Shown here piece by piece: positions 45,561-54,456 of a DNA stretch of 64,000 nt. The notes beneath the pieces are model-generated. The model was not told the origin of the DNA, did no database searches, and saw only the letters and a program-made list of their open reading frames with translations. Position numbers and translations under genes: made by a program. Origin of the DNA: Mucilaginibacter hurinus. GTDB taxonomy: Bacteria; Bacteroidota; Bacteroidia; Sphingobacteriales; Sphingobacteriaceae. The DNA lies in the NCBI RefSeq assembly GCF_003324525.1, contig NZ_QGDC01000009.1, positions 62,001 to 126,000 of the forward strand, in the 5' to 3' direction. Every line of letters starts with the position of its first letter. Position 1 is the stretch's first letter.

Positions 45561-45880
45561 AGGCTTATCACTTCTGTATTTGAGCACGCGTAACCTTCCC
45601 CCGGTTGTGAATGTAAATCGTTTATAACCCCAGCGATGTTTGAGATAGTGCTATCGAACTTTGGCGAAAGTTAAGCAGATTTATCGGGAAAAAGTTATTT
45701 TTTGTAATGCGCGAAGTTGAGAAATAGCAATTAGCGTAACTATAGCTTTTAAGAATGTTTGAAATAGTACTATCATACTACAGTGAAAGGATGACAAGCG
45801 ATATTGCTTTAATTTTAAAGCCCAATAATAAGCAACATTTCTAAGGCCCGTTTATAGGCGCCGTTACTAATTTTTATACC
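45561..45880. promoter_or_regulatory. Divergent control region between the AraC gene and the DUF5005 operon
   Basis: This 320-bp region is unlike the repeat-rich gaps. It has two similar half-sites, TTTGAGATAGTGCTATCGAAC (about 45639-45659) and TTTGAAATAGTACTATCATAC (about 45759-45779). Both contain the core ATAGT-N-CTATC, and they are 120 bp apart. They are good candidates for AraC binding or twin operators. Confidence 0.5.
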
Positions 45881-47017
45881 GTGATAAAACCATTACGATT
45901 TTCGGCTTGCCTTATATTTGGCGTGCTAGCCATTACAGGTGCAATTGCACAGCACAAGGGTACGGTTGCCTATAAAGACACCGTAGTAACCAACTTTTTT
46001 AAGCGTGGCAACGGTGTTACCGCCGCCGACGGAGGCTTTTCGACCCATCTGCCCGACGGGCGTACCCTGTGGACCTTTGGCGATGCCTTTATTGACAACA
46101 TTGACCCTAAAACCGGGATGGTGCCATGCCTGTTCCAGGTAAACAATGCTGCGATGGTGCAACCGCCGAACAACTGGCGATGGGAAGATACCCAAACGCT
46201 TATTGGTGATGAAACGCCGGGCGTGCCCTTTGGCCGGTCGTTATTTAAAAGTCCGCACAAAGGGGAATTTTACTGGCCTGTTTCGGCAACGCTTATAGAA
46301 GATACTATCTATATATTTTGCTCGGGAGTAAAACTTACCGGCGAGGGTACCCTTGGCTTTGATTACTCCGGCCGCAATGTGCTTACCAAAATGAAATACC
46401 CTGAAATGATTGTAGTAGGGTATCATCAATTACAGGAATTTTACGGCGTACACTACGGCGTAGGCTTTGTGCAGGATGCAAACGATGGCCATACCTATGT
46501 ATACGGCATAAAAGGGGTAAAGCAAAATAACAACCTGCACCTGGCCAAATTTGCCACCGCCAACCCTAACGGACCCTGGCAATGCTGGACAGGCACCGGC
46601 TGGACGGATGATATGTCAAAGTCGGCGATTGTTAAAAGCAACGTAGGCTCAACACCTAATTTAATAACGGTACGCAATAAAATTGTGTTGGTAAGCAGCG
46701 AATTTAGCATGGGTTGCGATATGGGGAAAAACATTTATACCGCTACTGCAGGCAAGGTAACCGGGCCTTTTACCAATCTTAAAAGCATTTATACCATTGA
46801 CGATACGCTAAACGGCCACTACCCGTTTTTTTACGTGCCCGTAGCGCATCCGCAGTATATTAACAACAGTAACGAAATTTTAGTTACTTATTGCATTAAC
46901 GGATATGGCACTTGTGCACCGGCTTGCGTTGACGGTAAAATGGACCCCAACCGGTACCGCATACGCGGCATACGTGTACCGCTTGACTTAATTGACGCCG
47001 GGATAAAGAAAAAGTGA
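45881..47017 (+). CDS. Secreted DUF5005-like protein
   Basis: The 378-residue protein starts with GTG and has a signal peptide (about 1-23, ending AIAQH). The mature part has VTNFFKRGNGVTAADGGFS, LWTFGDAFID and regular beta strands ending in a Cys-rich YGTCAPACVDG. The same core, TNFFKR...DGGFS...LWTFGD, recurs in the protein encoded at 47984-49615. I believe the family is DUF5005, a beta-propeller related in shape to GH43-type enzymes, but this is from memory. It may act on a plant polysaccharide. Overlaps the esterase gene by 1 nt. Confidence 0.7.
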   Translation: MIKPLRFSACLIFGVLAITGAIAQHKGTVAYKDTVVTNFFKRGNGVTAADGGFSTHLPDGRTLWTFGDAFIDNIDPKTGMVPCLFQVNNAAMVQPPNNWRWEDTQTLIGDETPGVPFGRSLFKSPHKGEFYWPVSATLIEDTIYIFCSGVKLTGEGTLGFDYSGRNVLTKMKYPEMIVVGYHQLQEFYGVHYGVGFVQDANDGHTYVYGIKGVKQNNNLHLAKFATANPNGPWQCWTGTGWTDDMSKSAIVKSNVGSTPNLITVRNKIVLVSSEFSMGCDMGKNIYTATAGKVTGPFTNLKSIYTIDDTLNGHYPFFYVPVAHPQYINNSNEILVTYCINGYGTCAPACVDGKMDPNRYRIRGIRVPLDLIDAGIKKK

Positions 47018-47961
47018 TGAGGGCATTAAAAGGATTACTCATTTTTGCGGTATGTATTTGCTGGGCACAGTTATTATTTGCACAGCGTTATTTACACCAA
47101 GCTTATAACCAGGCAGATAGCGTTGTTAATATACCTTATGGCCAGGCAACCAATTACCAGCATAAAACAGAGGAACTTTTACTTGATTTTTATGAGCCCC
47201 GGGGCGATAAGGCTAAAAAGCGTCCGCTGATTATTTATGTGCATGGCGGCGGCTTCCAGGGCGGTACGCGCAAGTGGCCGTCTATACGCATTATTTGCCA
47301 AAAGCTGGCCATGCGGGGCTACGCGGTAGCCAGTATTGATTACCGGCTCGACCCCACATTTGGTATTAAGCTGTTTTCAACTTACAAGGAGCTTCTGCCG
47401 GATACAAACCGCCGCGCCATGACCGACGCCATGCATGACCTGAAGGCTGCTATACGCTTCTTCAGGGCTTCGGCACAGCGGTACCGTATTGATACCGCCA
47501 ATATTTTTATTGGTGGCGAATCGGCCGGCGCCATTACCGCCATGATGGCTAACTATGTGGATAAACCGGCCGAACTGCGGTTGTACCCTAAAGCCAATCC
47601 AAATAATATCGAAGGGCAAAGCGGCAATGCCGGCTACAGTTCAAAAGCAAGAGCAACGCTGTGCCTGTGCGGCGCACTGCCCGATACAACGGCTGTTGAA
47701 AGCCCCGGTGATGCGCCATTTTTATGGGTGCACGGCGAAAAAGATTCGTTTATACAATTGCCCTGGGCGCAGGAGGTTGTTACACGTGCGGCAAACATTG
47801 GCCTGCATTATAAAAAATACATTTTTGAAGGTGCCGAACATTGCCCATGGTACTTTGGCAACACCAACTGGCAAATGTATCTTGATAAAACGGTAGGGTA
47901 TATAGCAGAGTTTTTATACCCGTTGGTAACCACAGGGAAGCATAAAACACATAGAAAATAA
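47017..47961 (+). CDS. Secreted alpha/beta-hydrolase (carboxylesterase-like)
   Basis: The ATG at 47017 overlaps the preceding stop; GTG one codon upstream is less likely. The 314-residue protein has a signal peptide (about 1-23, ending LFAQ). The oxyanion motif HGGGFQGG, the nucleophile elbow GGESAGA and a C-terminal His in AEHCPW support an acetyl/feruloyl-esterase-like hydrolase. Its place between two DUF5005-like genes suggests it removes ester groups from the same polysaccharide. Confidence 0.85.
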   Translation: MRALKGLLIFAVCICWAQLLFAQRYLHQAYNQADSVVNIPYGQATNYQHKTEELLLDFYEPRGDKAKKRPLIIYVHGGGFQGGTRKWPSIRIICQKLAMRGYAVASIDYRLDPTFGIKLFSTYKELLPDTNRRAMTDAMHDLKAAIRFFRASAQRYRIDTANIFIGGESAGAITAMMANYVDKPAELRLYPKANPNNIEGQSGNAGYSSKARATLCLCGALPDTTAVESPGDAPFLWVHGEKDSFIQLPWAQEVVTRAANIGLHYKKYIFEGAEHCPWYFGNTNWQMYLDKTVGYIAEFLYPLVTTGKHKTHRK

Positions 47962-47983
47962 ATTGTATATGCCATATATCAAC

Positions 47984-49615
47984 ATGAAAACCAAACCAGC
48001 GCTGCTTGGAGCTGTTGCCTGGTGTTTGCTTATGCTGCTGCAAGGCTGCAAAAAAGAAGAATTTAAAACCCCGCAAAACGCCGATAGCCGCCTGCGCCCG
48101 AACAACACCCGCGCCATAGGCGATGAAATGCGCGGCGCCATACCATCAGGCAGTTACCAGATTGTAACCGATGTTAGCTATAATGCGGGTAAACAGGTAC
48201 TAAGCGTGGTACGCGCCGGCGTGCGCGAAGGTGATAAAATTGAGCAGCGCGATTACTTTCCGGGGACGGGGCAGGAGTGGGTTGCGCAAAACATGGGCGG
48301 TAACGAGTATGTGATAGTGAGCACCCAAAGCGGGCTGGCTTTGCAGGTGCCGGTAACTTACGCGCCCGGCGTGCAACTGGAACTGGGCAAGCTGAATACA
48401 GGGCTGGCTAACCAGCGCTGGGTAGGCAAATACCTTGGCAACGGCGTTTACCAGATACGTACCAAACTTAACGTTAACCTGGGCATCAATGTAGAGGCTG
48501 ACTCGGCCATGAACGGTGCCCGCATAACGCTGAATAACCTTAACAGCCGGAGATCGCACTTTTTGCTGTACCGTACAGCGTACCGCGATATGCAGGCCAC
48601 CAACTTTTTTAAACGCAGAAGCGGCTGGGTATCCGGTGATGGCGGCTTTTCTATCCCGCTGGATAATAATAAAGTGCTGTGGACATTCGGCGATAGCGGG
48701 CTGGATACTTACCGCCCGTCAGACAATACCGTGAGCTGCCTGTTTTCGGTACACAACGCGCTTATTTTACAGGATAAAGACCGGTGGAGTGCCGCAGCAG
48801 CGCCCACTATTGTTGATAATGCCTCAACTGATAAATCCACTTTTAAAATACCCGGCTCAAAAGCTTTTTTTTGGGACGGCAGCGGCGTGCAGATAAAAGA
48901 CACCATTTACGTGGCCTGTTCGGGGCTTGAGCCCTCAAACGCGCCCGATGCCTGGCTGGGCGTGAAAGGGTTGCCCAACATCTACATGTTTAAGATGAAA
49001 TATCCTGAAATGACGGTTGCAGGCTATCACAAGGTGCAGCCCGAAGTAGGCAAGTTTGATTTTGTAATAGGGCTGGTAAAAGATGAGGCGTCAGGCTACG
49101 TGTATGCGTTTGGCCGCAAACAGATATTCCTTGAGTTTAGCATACATGTAGCGCGTTTCCCTATCAGCAACCCCAACGCAAGGTGGACGTTTTGGGACGG
49201 CAGCAAATGGGGCGACGACATCAACAAATCTGCAACCATTGGCGTAGGCGATTCGCCCGGCACAACGGTATTCAGGGTGCGCAATAAATATGTGGCGTTA
49301 AGCACCGAAATAACTTTTGACTGTGATGACGGCAAGCGGATTTTTGCGTCATACAGCAACAGCCCTACCGGCCCGTTTACACAGCGTAAGGCCGTGTACA
49401 CCATTCCGGACCGTTACAAGGGCCACACGCCGTTGTTTTACACGCCCGCCGGGCATGGCGAGTACCTTAACGAACGGAACGAGGTGCTGATAACCTATTC
49501 GCTGAATGGCTATGCGCCTTGCGTTCCTAATTGCTCCGGACCGCGCTCTATACGTGATAACTTTACAGTGCAGGCGGCAAGGATACCTATGAAAATGATT
49601 GACCCAACGTTTTGA
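47984..49615 (+). CDS. RICIN-domain DUF5005-like lipoprotein
   Basis: The ATG at 47984 (MKTKPALLGAVAWCLLML) is the best start. The 543-residue protein has a lipobox LLMLLQGC (Cys22), a ricin-type beta-trefoil (about 45-200) with QEWVAQ and NQRWVGK motifs for sugar binding, then the DUF5005-like domain (about 210-540: TNFFKRRSGWVSGDGGFS, VLWTFGDSG, YAPCVPNC). It is probably an outer-membrane carbohydrate-active protein. It is downstream of the esterase in the same operon (22 nt). Confidence 0.78.
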   Translation: MKTKPALLGAVAWCLLMLLQGCKKEEFKTPQNADSRLRPNNTRAIGDEMRGAIPSGSYQIVTDVSYNAGKQVLSVVRAGVREGDKIEQRDYFPGTGQEWVAQNMGGNEYVIVSTQSGLALQVPVTYAPGVQLELGKLNTGLANQRWVGKYLGNGVYQIRTKLNVNLGINVEADSAMNGARITLNNLNSRRSHFLLYRTAYRDMQATNFFKRRSGWVSGDGGFSIPLDNNKVLWTFGDSGLDTYRPSDNTVSCLFSVHNALILQDKDRWSAAAAPTIVDNASTDKSTFKIPGSKAFFWDGSGVQIKDTIYVACSGLEPSNAPDAWLGVKGLPNIYMFKMKYPEMTVAGYHKVQPEVGKFDFVIGLVKDEASGYVYAFGRKQIFLEFSIHVARFPISNPNARWTFWDGSKWGDDINKSATIGVGDSPGTTVFRVRNKYVALSTEITFDCDDGKRIFASYSNSPTGPFTQRKAVYTIPDRYKGHTPLFYTPAGHGEYLNERNEVLITYSLNGYAPCVPNCSGPRSIRDNFTVQAARIPMKMIDPTF

Positions 49616-49904
49616 TGTTAATATAATGAAATTCCGGCACCGGCGGCGACTGACAGCTATATAGTATTTACCAAGTGGAAAGGGTATAAAAAGATAGTTT
49701 AAGCGCTTGCCGGAGTGTCCGGTAGCCTCACCTAAATCCTCTCCAAAGGAGAGGACTTGAAGATGGGTGGGTTTTGTATGGTTTTGCTTCGGGTTTTTTT
49801 GTTGAGATGGGAGTGATTGTTTTTAGCCTCACCTAAATCCTCTCCAAAGGAGAGGATTTGAAGTTAAAATTATTGGGGTAACTAAGTGTCTTAGTGTTGG
49901 GGAC
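49616..49904. repeat. Intergenic region with two R2 copies
   Basis: CCTCACCTAAATCCTCTCC-AAAGGAGAGGA occurs at about 49727-49757 and again at 49828-49858, 101 bp apart, in the same orientation. No gene seen. Confidence 0.8.
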
Positions 49905-50729
49905 CTACTTTTCTAACCGATAAGCTACAACAGACTTGCCGAAAAATGTAGGCACATATATCGTCCGGGTTTTGGCGTCGTAGCCGATATCAGCTGTTTG
50001 TTTGCCAGCCTTTTCGGTATCAAGTATGGTGGTTTTGGTTCCATTAGCCTGCACATAGTACATATACCCCTGCCACGCGCTAACTATAAAATCGCCGTTG
50101 CCAACCGGTTCAATGCCGTCGCCGCCGTGTTCAAGCACAGCGAGTTTGCTTACGGTTTTCGCGGCGTCGGCTTTATACACGCCGTCGCCGGTTACGATGT
50201 ATAAGTTTCCGCTAACGTATTTAATTCCATTAATGCCTTTTAAGTTGTCGAGGTATAAGGTGCTGTTATCGCCCTCTACTTTAAATACCTTCCCGTTTTT
50301 TGAGTCGGTTACATATACTATACCTTTAGTGTCGGTGGTTACGTCGTTAAGCCACTCGGCTCCGGATATCTTTGTTTTTTTACTGACTACGCCCTTTTTT
50401 ATATCAATGGCCACTACTTCATCCATATCCGCCACGTACAGCGTATTGTTATGTTTTGCCATACCTTTTGGCGAATTAAGGCCGGTTATCCAGCTGTCAT
50501 TCATAATTTTTCCGTCGGCAGATAAACGTGCTATGCCACCCTTGCCGTCATGGTCCCAGGGTTTACCGTCAATAAGGGCTACATACAAAATTTTGCCGTC
50601 GGCGTAAACAGATTCGGGTATGGCCAAAACACTATCGGTAGCCCATACTTGCTTTACAGTATGCTGGGCAGATGCTGTACTTACAGCAAATAAAGCTGCC
50701 GCTGTTAAAAGTTTGGTTAATGCTTTCAT
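49905..50729 (-). CDS. Secreted SMP-30/NHL-like beta-propeller protein
   Basis: The 274-residue protein has a signal peptide (about 1-21, ending ASAQ). The mature part is made of repeated propeller blades of about 40 residues: GKILYVALIDGKPWDHDGKGGI, NTLYVADMDEVVAIDIKKG, GIVYVTDSKNGKVFKVEG, GNLYIVTGDGVYK. It resembles gluconolactonase/SMP-30-like proteins but the metal ligands cannot be verified. It is monocistronic. Confidence 0.75.
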   Translation of the reverse strand: MKALTKLLTAAALFAVSTASAQHTVKQVWATDSVLAIPESVYADGKILYVALIDGKPWDHDGKGGIARLSADGKIMNDSWITGLNSPKGMAKHNNTLYVADMDEVVAIDIKKGVVSKKTKISGAEWLNDVTTDTKGIVYVTDSKNGKVFKVEGDNSTLYLDNLKGINGIKYVSGNLYIVTGDGVYKADAAKTVSKLAVLEHGGDGIEPVGNGDFIVSAWQGYMYYVQANGTKTTILDTEKAGKQTADIGYDAKTRTIYVPTFFGKSVVAYRLEK

Positions 50730-52748
50730 AAATGAGATTTTAATTCAAAAGTTAAAATTAAAAAGTTAAAATCCGCGTAATCAAAAAATTAATAAAAATT
50801 AGCGGGTAAAAGAGAGCCAGACAAATAGAGGAAAGTCAAAAGTTAAAATTCAAAAGTGAAAATGAGCCTGAGGAACAGGAGTTCACCTCGAAAAACGGGC
50901 AACGGGCCCCCTCTAAATCTCCCCCAATAGGGGAGACTTTTTTAAAGCCCTCCCTTTTGGGGAGGGTTGGGTGGGGCTGTCAGGCGCAGCCGGGAGGTTA
51001 TTCACGAATGTTTGTTTTTTTAAGGGGTTCATGAGATCGCTACGCTAAGTTTTTCTTTGGTATCTTTCGTTTTTGCGGGAAAAGAAAAAGTACATCCACT
51101 GACGATGATCACGCACTTTACCAAGCCTAACGAAGTACTGCGTGGATGACAAGGATAAAAGAGATTGCTTCGTTCCTCGCAATGACGTTGCGGGCTTGGC
51201 AGGGCTTTCAGCCACACGTATGTATATAATAGAGCCTGACGAACAGAGGTTCACCTTAAAAACCGGCATCGGCTGGCACGGGTAGCACTGGCAGTGCATC
51301 AGCAGTGACTTTAACAGGGTCAGGCGCAGCCGGGAGTTTTTTCTTTGGTACTTTCTTTTTAGCGGAAAAAAAGAAAGTACATCCACTGGCTTTCAGCAAT
51401 TACTTTACCGTTCCTAACGAAGTACTGGCTTAACTGTCTAAAGAGATTGCTTCGTTCCTCGCAATGACGCGAGGGGGTATGGATTGCTTCGTTCCTTGCA
51501 ATGACGTCGTTAGGTATAGATTGCTTCGTTCCTTGCAATGACGATTGTATTTGCGGTTACGGATGGTTTATAGCCAGACAGGAAAAAAGTCAAAATTTAA
51601 AATGAAGAAGTCAAAAAAGCCTGACGAACAGGGGTTCACCTTAAAAAACCGGCATCGGCTGGCACGGGTAGCACTGGCAGCGCATCCGCACTAACTTCAA
51701 CAGGGTCAGGAGCAGCCGGGAGTTTTCTTTTTGGTACTTTCTTTTTAGCGAAAAAAAAGAAAAAGTACATCCACTGGCTTTCAGCAATTACTTTACCGTT
51801 CCTAACGAAGTACTGGCTTAACTGTCTAAAAAGATTGCTTCGTTCCTCGCAATGACGCGAGGGGGTATGGATTGCTTCGTTCCTTGCAATGACGATTGTA
51901 TTTGCGGTTACGGATGGTTCATAGCCAGACAGGAAAAAGTCAAAAGTTAAAATTCAAAAGTCAAAAGTTAAAATTCAAAAGTCAAAAGTCAAAATGAGCC
52001 TGACGAACAGAGGTTCACCGCAAAAACCGGCATCGGCTGGCACGGGTAGCACTGGCAGTGCTTTAGCATTAACTTTAACAGGGTCAGGCGCAGCCGGGAG
52101 TTTTCTTTTTGGTACTTTTTCTTTAGCGGAAAAAAAGAAAGTACATCCACTGGCTTTGATGACGGACAATGCCATGCCTAACGAAGTACTGGCTTAACTG
52201 TCTAAAAAGATTGCTTCGTTCCTCGCAATGACGTCCTTGGGTATAGATTGCTTCGTTCCTTGCAATGACGATTGTATTTGCGGTTACGGATGGTTCATAG
52301 CCAGACAGGAAAAAGTCAAAAGTTAAAATTCAAAAGTCAAAAGTTAAAATTCAAAAGTCAAAAGTCAAAATGAGCCTGACGAACAGAAGTTCACCTTAAA
52401 AACCGGCATCGGCTGGCACGGGTAGCAAAGGCAGCGCATCCGCACTAACTTTAACAGGGTCAGGCGCAGCCGGGAGTTTTCTTTTTGGTACTTTTTCTTT
52501 AGCGGAAAAAGAAAAAGTACATCCACTGGCTTTGATGACGCACAACCCCAAGCCTGACGAAGCACTGATGGGGATAACAAGCATAAAGAGATTGCTTCGT
52601 TCCTTGCAATGACGTTCTTGGATATAGATTGCTTCGTTCCTTGCTATGACGTTCTTGGGTATAGATTGCTTCGTTCCTCGAAATGACGGTGATAGTTGGA
52701 GTTACGGAAGGTTCATTAGCAGGAGCCCTTTAAACCCAGCAGGAGCTC
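50730..52748. repeat. 2-kb cluster of R1 repeats in reverse orientation
   Basis: It holds no gene. It holds an interrupted R1 unit at 50866-51187 and complete units at 51232-51469, 51617-51857, 51996-52233 and 52372-52614. End-motif copies follow at about 51480-51545 and 52615-52690. Between units lie TCAAAAGTTAAAATTCAAAAG spacers. The right edge is only about 60 bp from the first prophage-side gene at 52749. Confidence 0.88.
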
Positions 52749-53252
52749 TTACAGATATTTTTGCCTGATCACATTAGTTATATGGTCGTGATTTTTTTCA
52801 AACTCTTCTTCTGTCGTGTCGCCGGCCAGCAAATCATTTCTAAGCTGCTCTAACAGTATGTTAAGGTCGTCAAAATTCAGTACGTCGACACGCGAAATAT
52901 CTACCCGCTGTGTTTCGGCAACTATTTGATTTACCGGTTCCGGCTGCGGACTTGGTACTTGCACCAGCGCGGGGTTTGGCTCTGCCGGATCCCTATCTTC
53001 GGTAATAACCAGGCGTTTCTCTTCTATAAAGTACCGTTTTGTTTGTATCTCGTAGGAGCGTGCGGCGGAAGAGTTACTTGATATGACTTCGGCTGTAGTT
53101 CTGTTTTTTGCTTTAGGTTTATCAGCAGCTTCTTCCTGCAGCTTTTTCAAAACCATTTGCAAATTCTTCCGTCGCACATACCGGTCCAATATTAAAGTCA
53201 TTACCAGACAAAATATCAACGATATGTATATGTAATAACCAATGTCACTCAT
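52749..53252 (-). CDS. Single-pass membrane protein downstream of the repressor
   Basis: The 167-residue protein has one N-terminal membrane helix (about 6-23: YYIYISLIFCLVMTLILD), a basic juxtamembrane stretch (RYVRRKNLQMVLKKL) and a polar tail with a helical end (LLEQLRNDLLAG). It lies 26 nt after the S24 repressor gene on the same strand, so both can be expressed during lysogeny. A role in superinfection exclusion is possible but not shown. No family is recognised. Confidence 0.6.
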   Translation of the reverse strand: MSDIGYYIYISLIFCLVMTLILDRYVRRKNLQMVLKKLQEEAADKPKAKNRTTAEVISSNSSAARSYEIQTKRYFIEEKRLVITEDRDPAEPNPALVQVPSPQPEPVNQIVAETQRVDISRVDVLNFDDLNILLEQLRNDLLAGDTTEEEFEKNHDHITNVIRQKYL

Positions 53253-53278
53253 AACAAGTTATAGTATGCTTAATAATG

Positions 53279-53932
53279 CTAATAATTAGGTTTTTTTAAT
53301 ATATCAGTTAACAGGCAAAGCCTGCGTATCCGCGACTTTTTAATGGTTTTAGCCGCGTATTTAGGCTTGCCGTTTATTTGGTCGAGCTGGTTATCACTCC
53401 ACAAAATTACGCTGTCTTCGTCCTCATCCTTTAACAGGCGTTTGTACATGCGGTAGTCGCCGTACTCAATGTAGTATATCTCGCCCCACTCAATATCCCG
53501 CACATCGGTTATAGGTCGTAATACGCACCACGAGCCGTTTTCAAGAGTAGGGTACATGGAGTGGCCGTGCACGGGCAGGGCAAAGCTTTCTTTAGACGCG
53601 CCGGGTATGTGCAAATGCCCAACTACCTTAACGTCTTTGGCATCGCCATACATTTCAACAATGGATGCCGACACCGGTATATTATACATAGGTATGCCCT
53701 GCATATTTTCTGGCAACTCGGAAATGGCGGCGATCTCGGGCGTTTGTTTTACATTTGTAAAAACTTCGGGGAAGGTCTGGTAAAGCTTTTCTTTAAAGTT
53801 GCTGTCCAACACATCTTTGCGGAAATGGTAGCCAAGGTTCTGTCGCGTCATATTCAGCTTCAAAGCAATGTCATTTATCTCGTAACCGCGGCCTTTTAAC
53901 AGTAGCTTATGTTTTTCGCCTTCTTTTTCCAT
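53279..53932 (-). CDS. Phage repressor, S24/LexA type
   Basis: The 217-residue protein has an N-terminal HTH-like region (about 15-45: GYEINDIALKLNMTRQNLGYHF) and a C-terminal S24 peptidase domain with catalytic Ser125 in PVHGHSMYPTL and Lys164 in YRMYKRLL. This is typical of lambda-like repressors. I see no obvious Ala-Gly cleavage site. It marks the left part of a prophage and faces the early genes starting at 54038. Confidence 0.88.
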   Translation of the reverse strand: MEKEGEKHKLLLKGRGYEINDIALKLNMTRQNLGYHFRKDVLDSNFKEKLYQTFPEVFTNVKQTPEIAAISELPENMQGIPMYNIPVSASIVEMYGDAKDVKVVGHLHIPGASKESFALPVHGHSMYPTLENGSWCVLRPITDVRDIEWGEIYYIEYGDYRMYKRLLKDEDEDSVILWSDNQLDQINGKPKYAAKTIKKSRIRRLCLLTDILKKPNY

Positions 53933-53968
53933 ACCAGTTCAATGTTGATAACTTTTTGTGAATTATAT

Positions 53969-53999
53969 TTTGCAAATGGAAAATAATATTTTACATTTG
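53969..53999 (+). promoter_or_regulatory. Rightward prophage early promoter
   Basis: TTTG (53969-53972), 19 nt, TACATTTG (53992-53999). It is a full match to the Bacteroidota promoter TTTG-N19-21-TAnnTTTG. Transcription should start near 54006, before the first early gene at 54038. The overlapping motif ACATTTGTGTATGTCAAATG may be a repressor operator. Confidence 0.65.
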
Positions 54000-54037
54000 T
54001 GTATGTCAAATGACAATGACAAATAAACAAAATATAA

Positions 54038-54286
54038 ATGATTACTACAAATGCAATACACAGGGAATATGAGGTTGATGATGTGATAATCAATTTCATC
54101 ATTAAAAATATGCCCAATAACGGCTACGCCATAGTAGGCAGCAAGTTGGGGATACCTGACCGCCGGACCGTGCGCAATGAAATTGTACAACGCAAAAAGC
54201 GCTATAGCCGGGCAATTATTGAGGCTTGCCTTGAAATTATTGAGTTTGTAACAGGGTTGCGGCCATACGCTAACGAAATGGCTTAG
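54038..54286 (+). CDS. First early prophage gene, small protein
   Basis: The 82-residue protein (MITTNAIHREYEVDDVIINF...) is basic and mostly helical. Its position opposite the repressor is that of a Cro or anti-repressor, but no HTH can be confirmed; GYAIVGSKLGIPDRRTVRNEI has the spacing of one. The segment RTVRNEIVQRKKRYSR is strongly positive. The function is inferred from position only. Confidence 0.55.
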   Translation: MITTNAIHREYEVDDVIINFIIKNMPNNGYAIVGSKLGIPDRRTVRNEIVQRKKRYSRAIIEACLEIIEFVTGLRPYANEMA

Positions 54287-54310
54287 CAACCAGGTGAGTA
54301 GAAAGATAAA

Positions 54311-54332
54311 AGCCCGGGCGGCAACCCGGGCT
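54311..54332. promoter_or_regulatory. Strong hairpin after the first early gene
   Basis: AGCCCGGG-CGGCAA-CCCGGGCT is a perfect 8-bp stem with a 6-nt loop, 25 nt after the stop at 54286. There is no T run, so it may be an attenuator, a processing site or an anti-termination element. Confidence 0.5.
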
Positions 54333-54360
54333 AATAATTAACAATTAATTCAAATACAGA

Positions 54361-54456
54361 ATGGATGCAAATGTAACAACTGAAAAGCAACTAAGCAAAA
54401 ACACAGTGTTGGCGGATGTAAAATCCTTTAAAAACGAGCAACAATGTCAAGCTTAA
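54361..54456 (+). CDS. Possible 31-residue leader protein
   Basis: An ATG ORF of 31 codons (MDANVTTEKQLSKNTVLADV...) overlaps the next gene start by 13 nt. It is charged and hydrophilic. It is too short to judge; its overlap with the next gene suggests translational coupling. Confidence 0.3.
   Translation: MDANVTTEKQLSKNTVLADVKSFKNEQQCQA

Noticed and set aside
50730..52748. Insertion sequence or transposon
   Set aside because: No transposase, no target-site duplication that I could recognise, and the units occur in both orientations across the window; they are classed as non-coding repeats.
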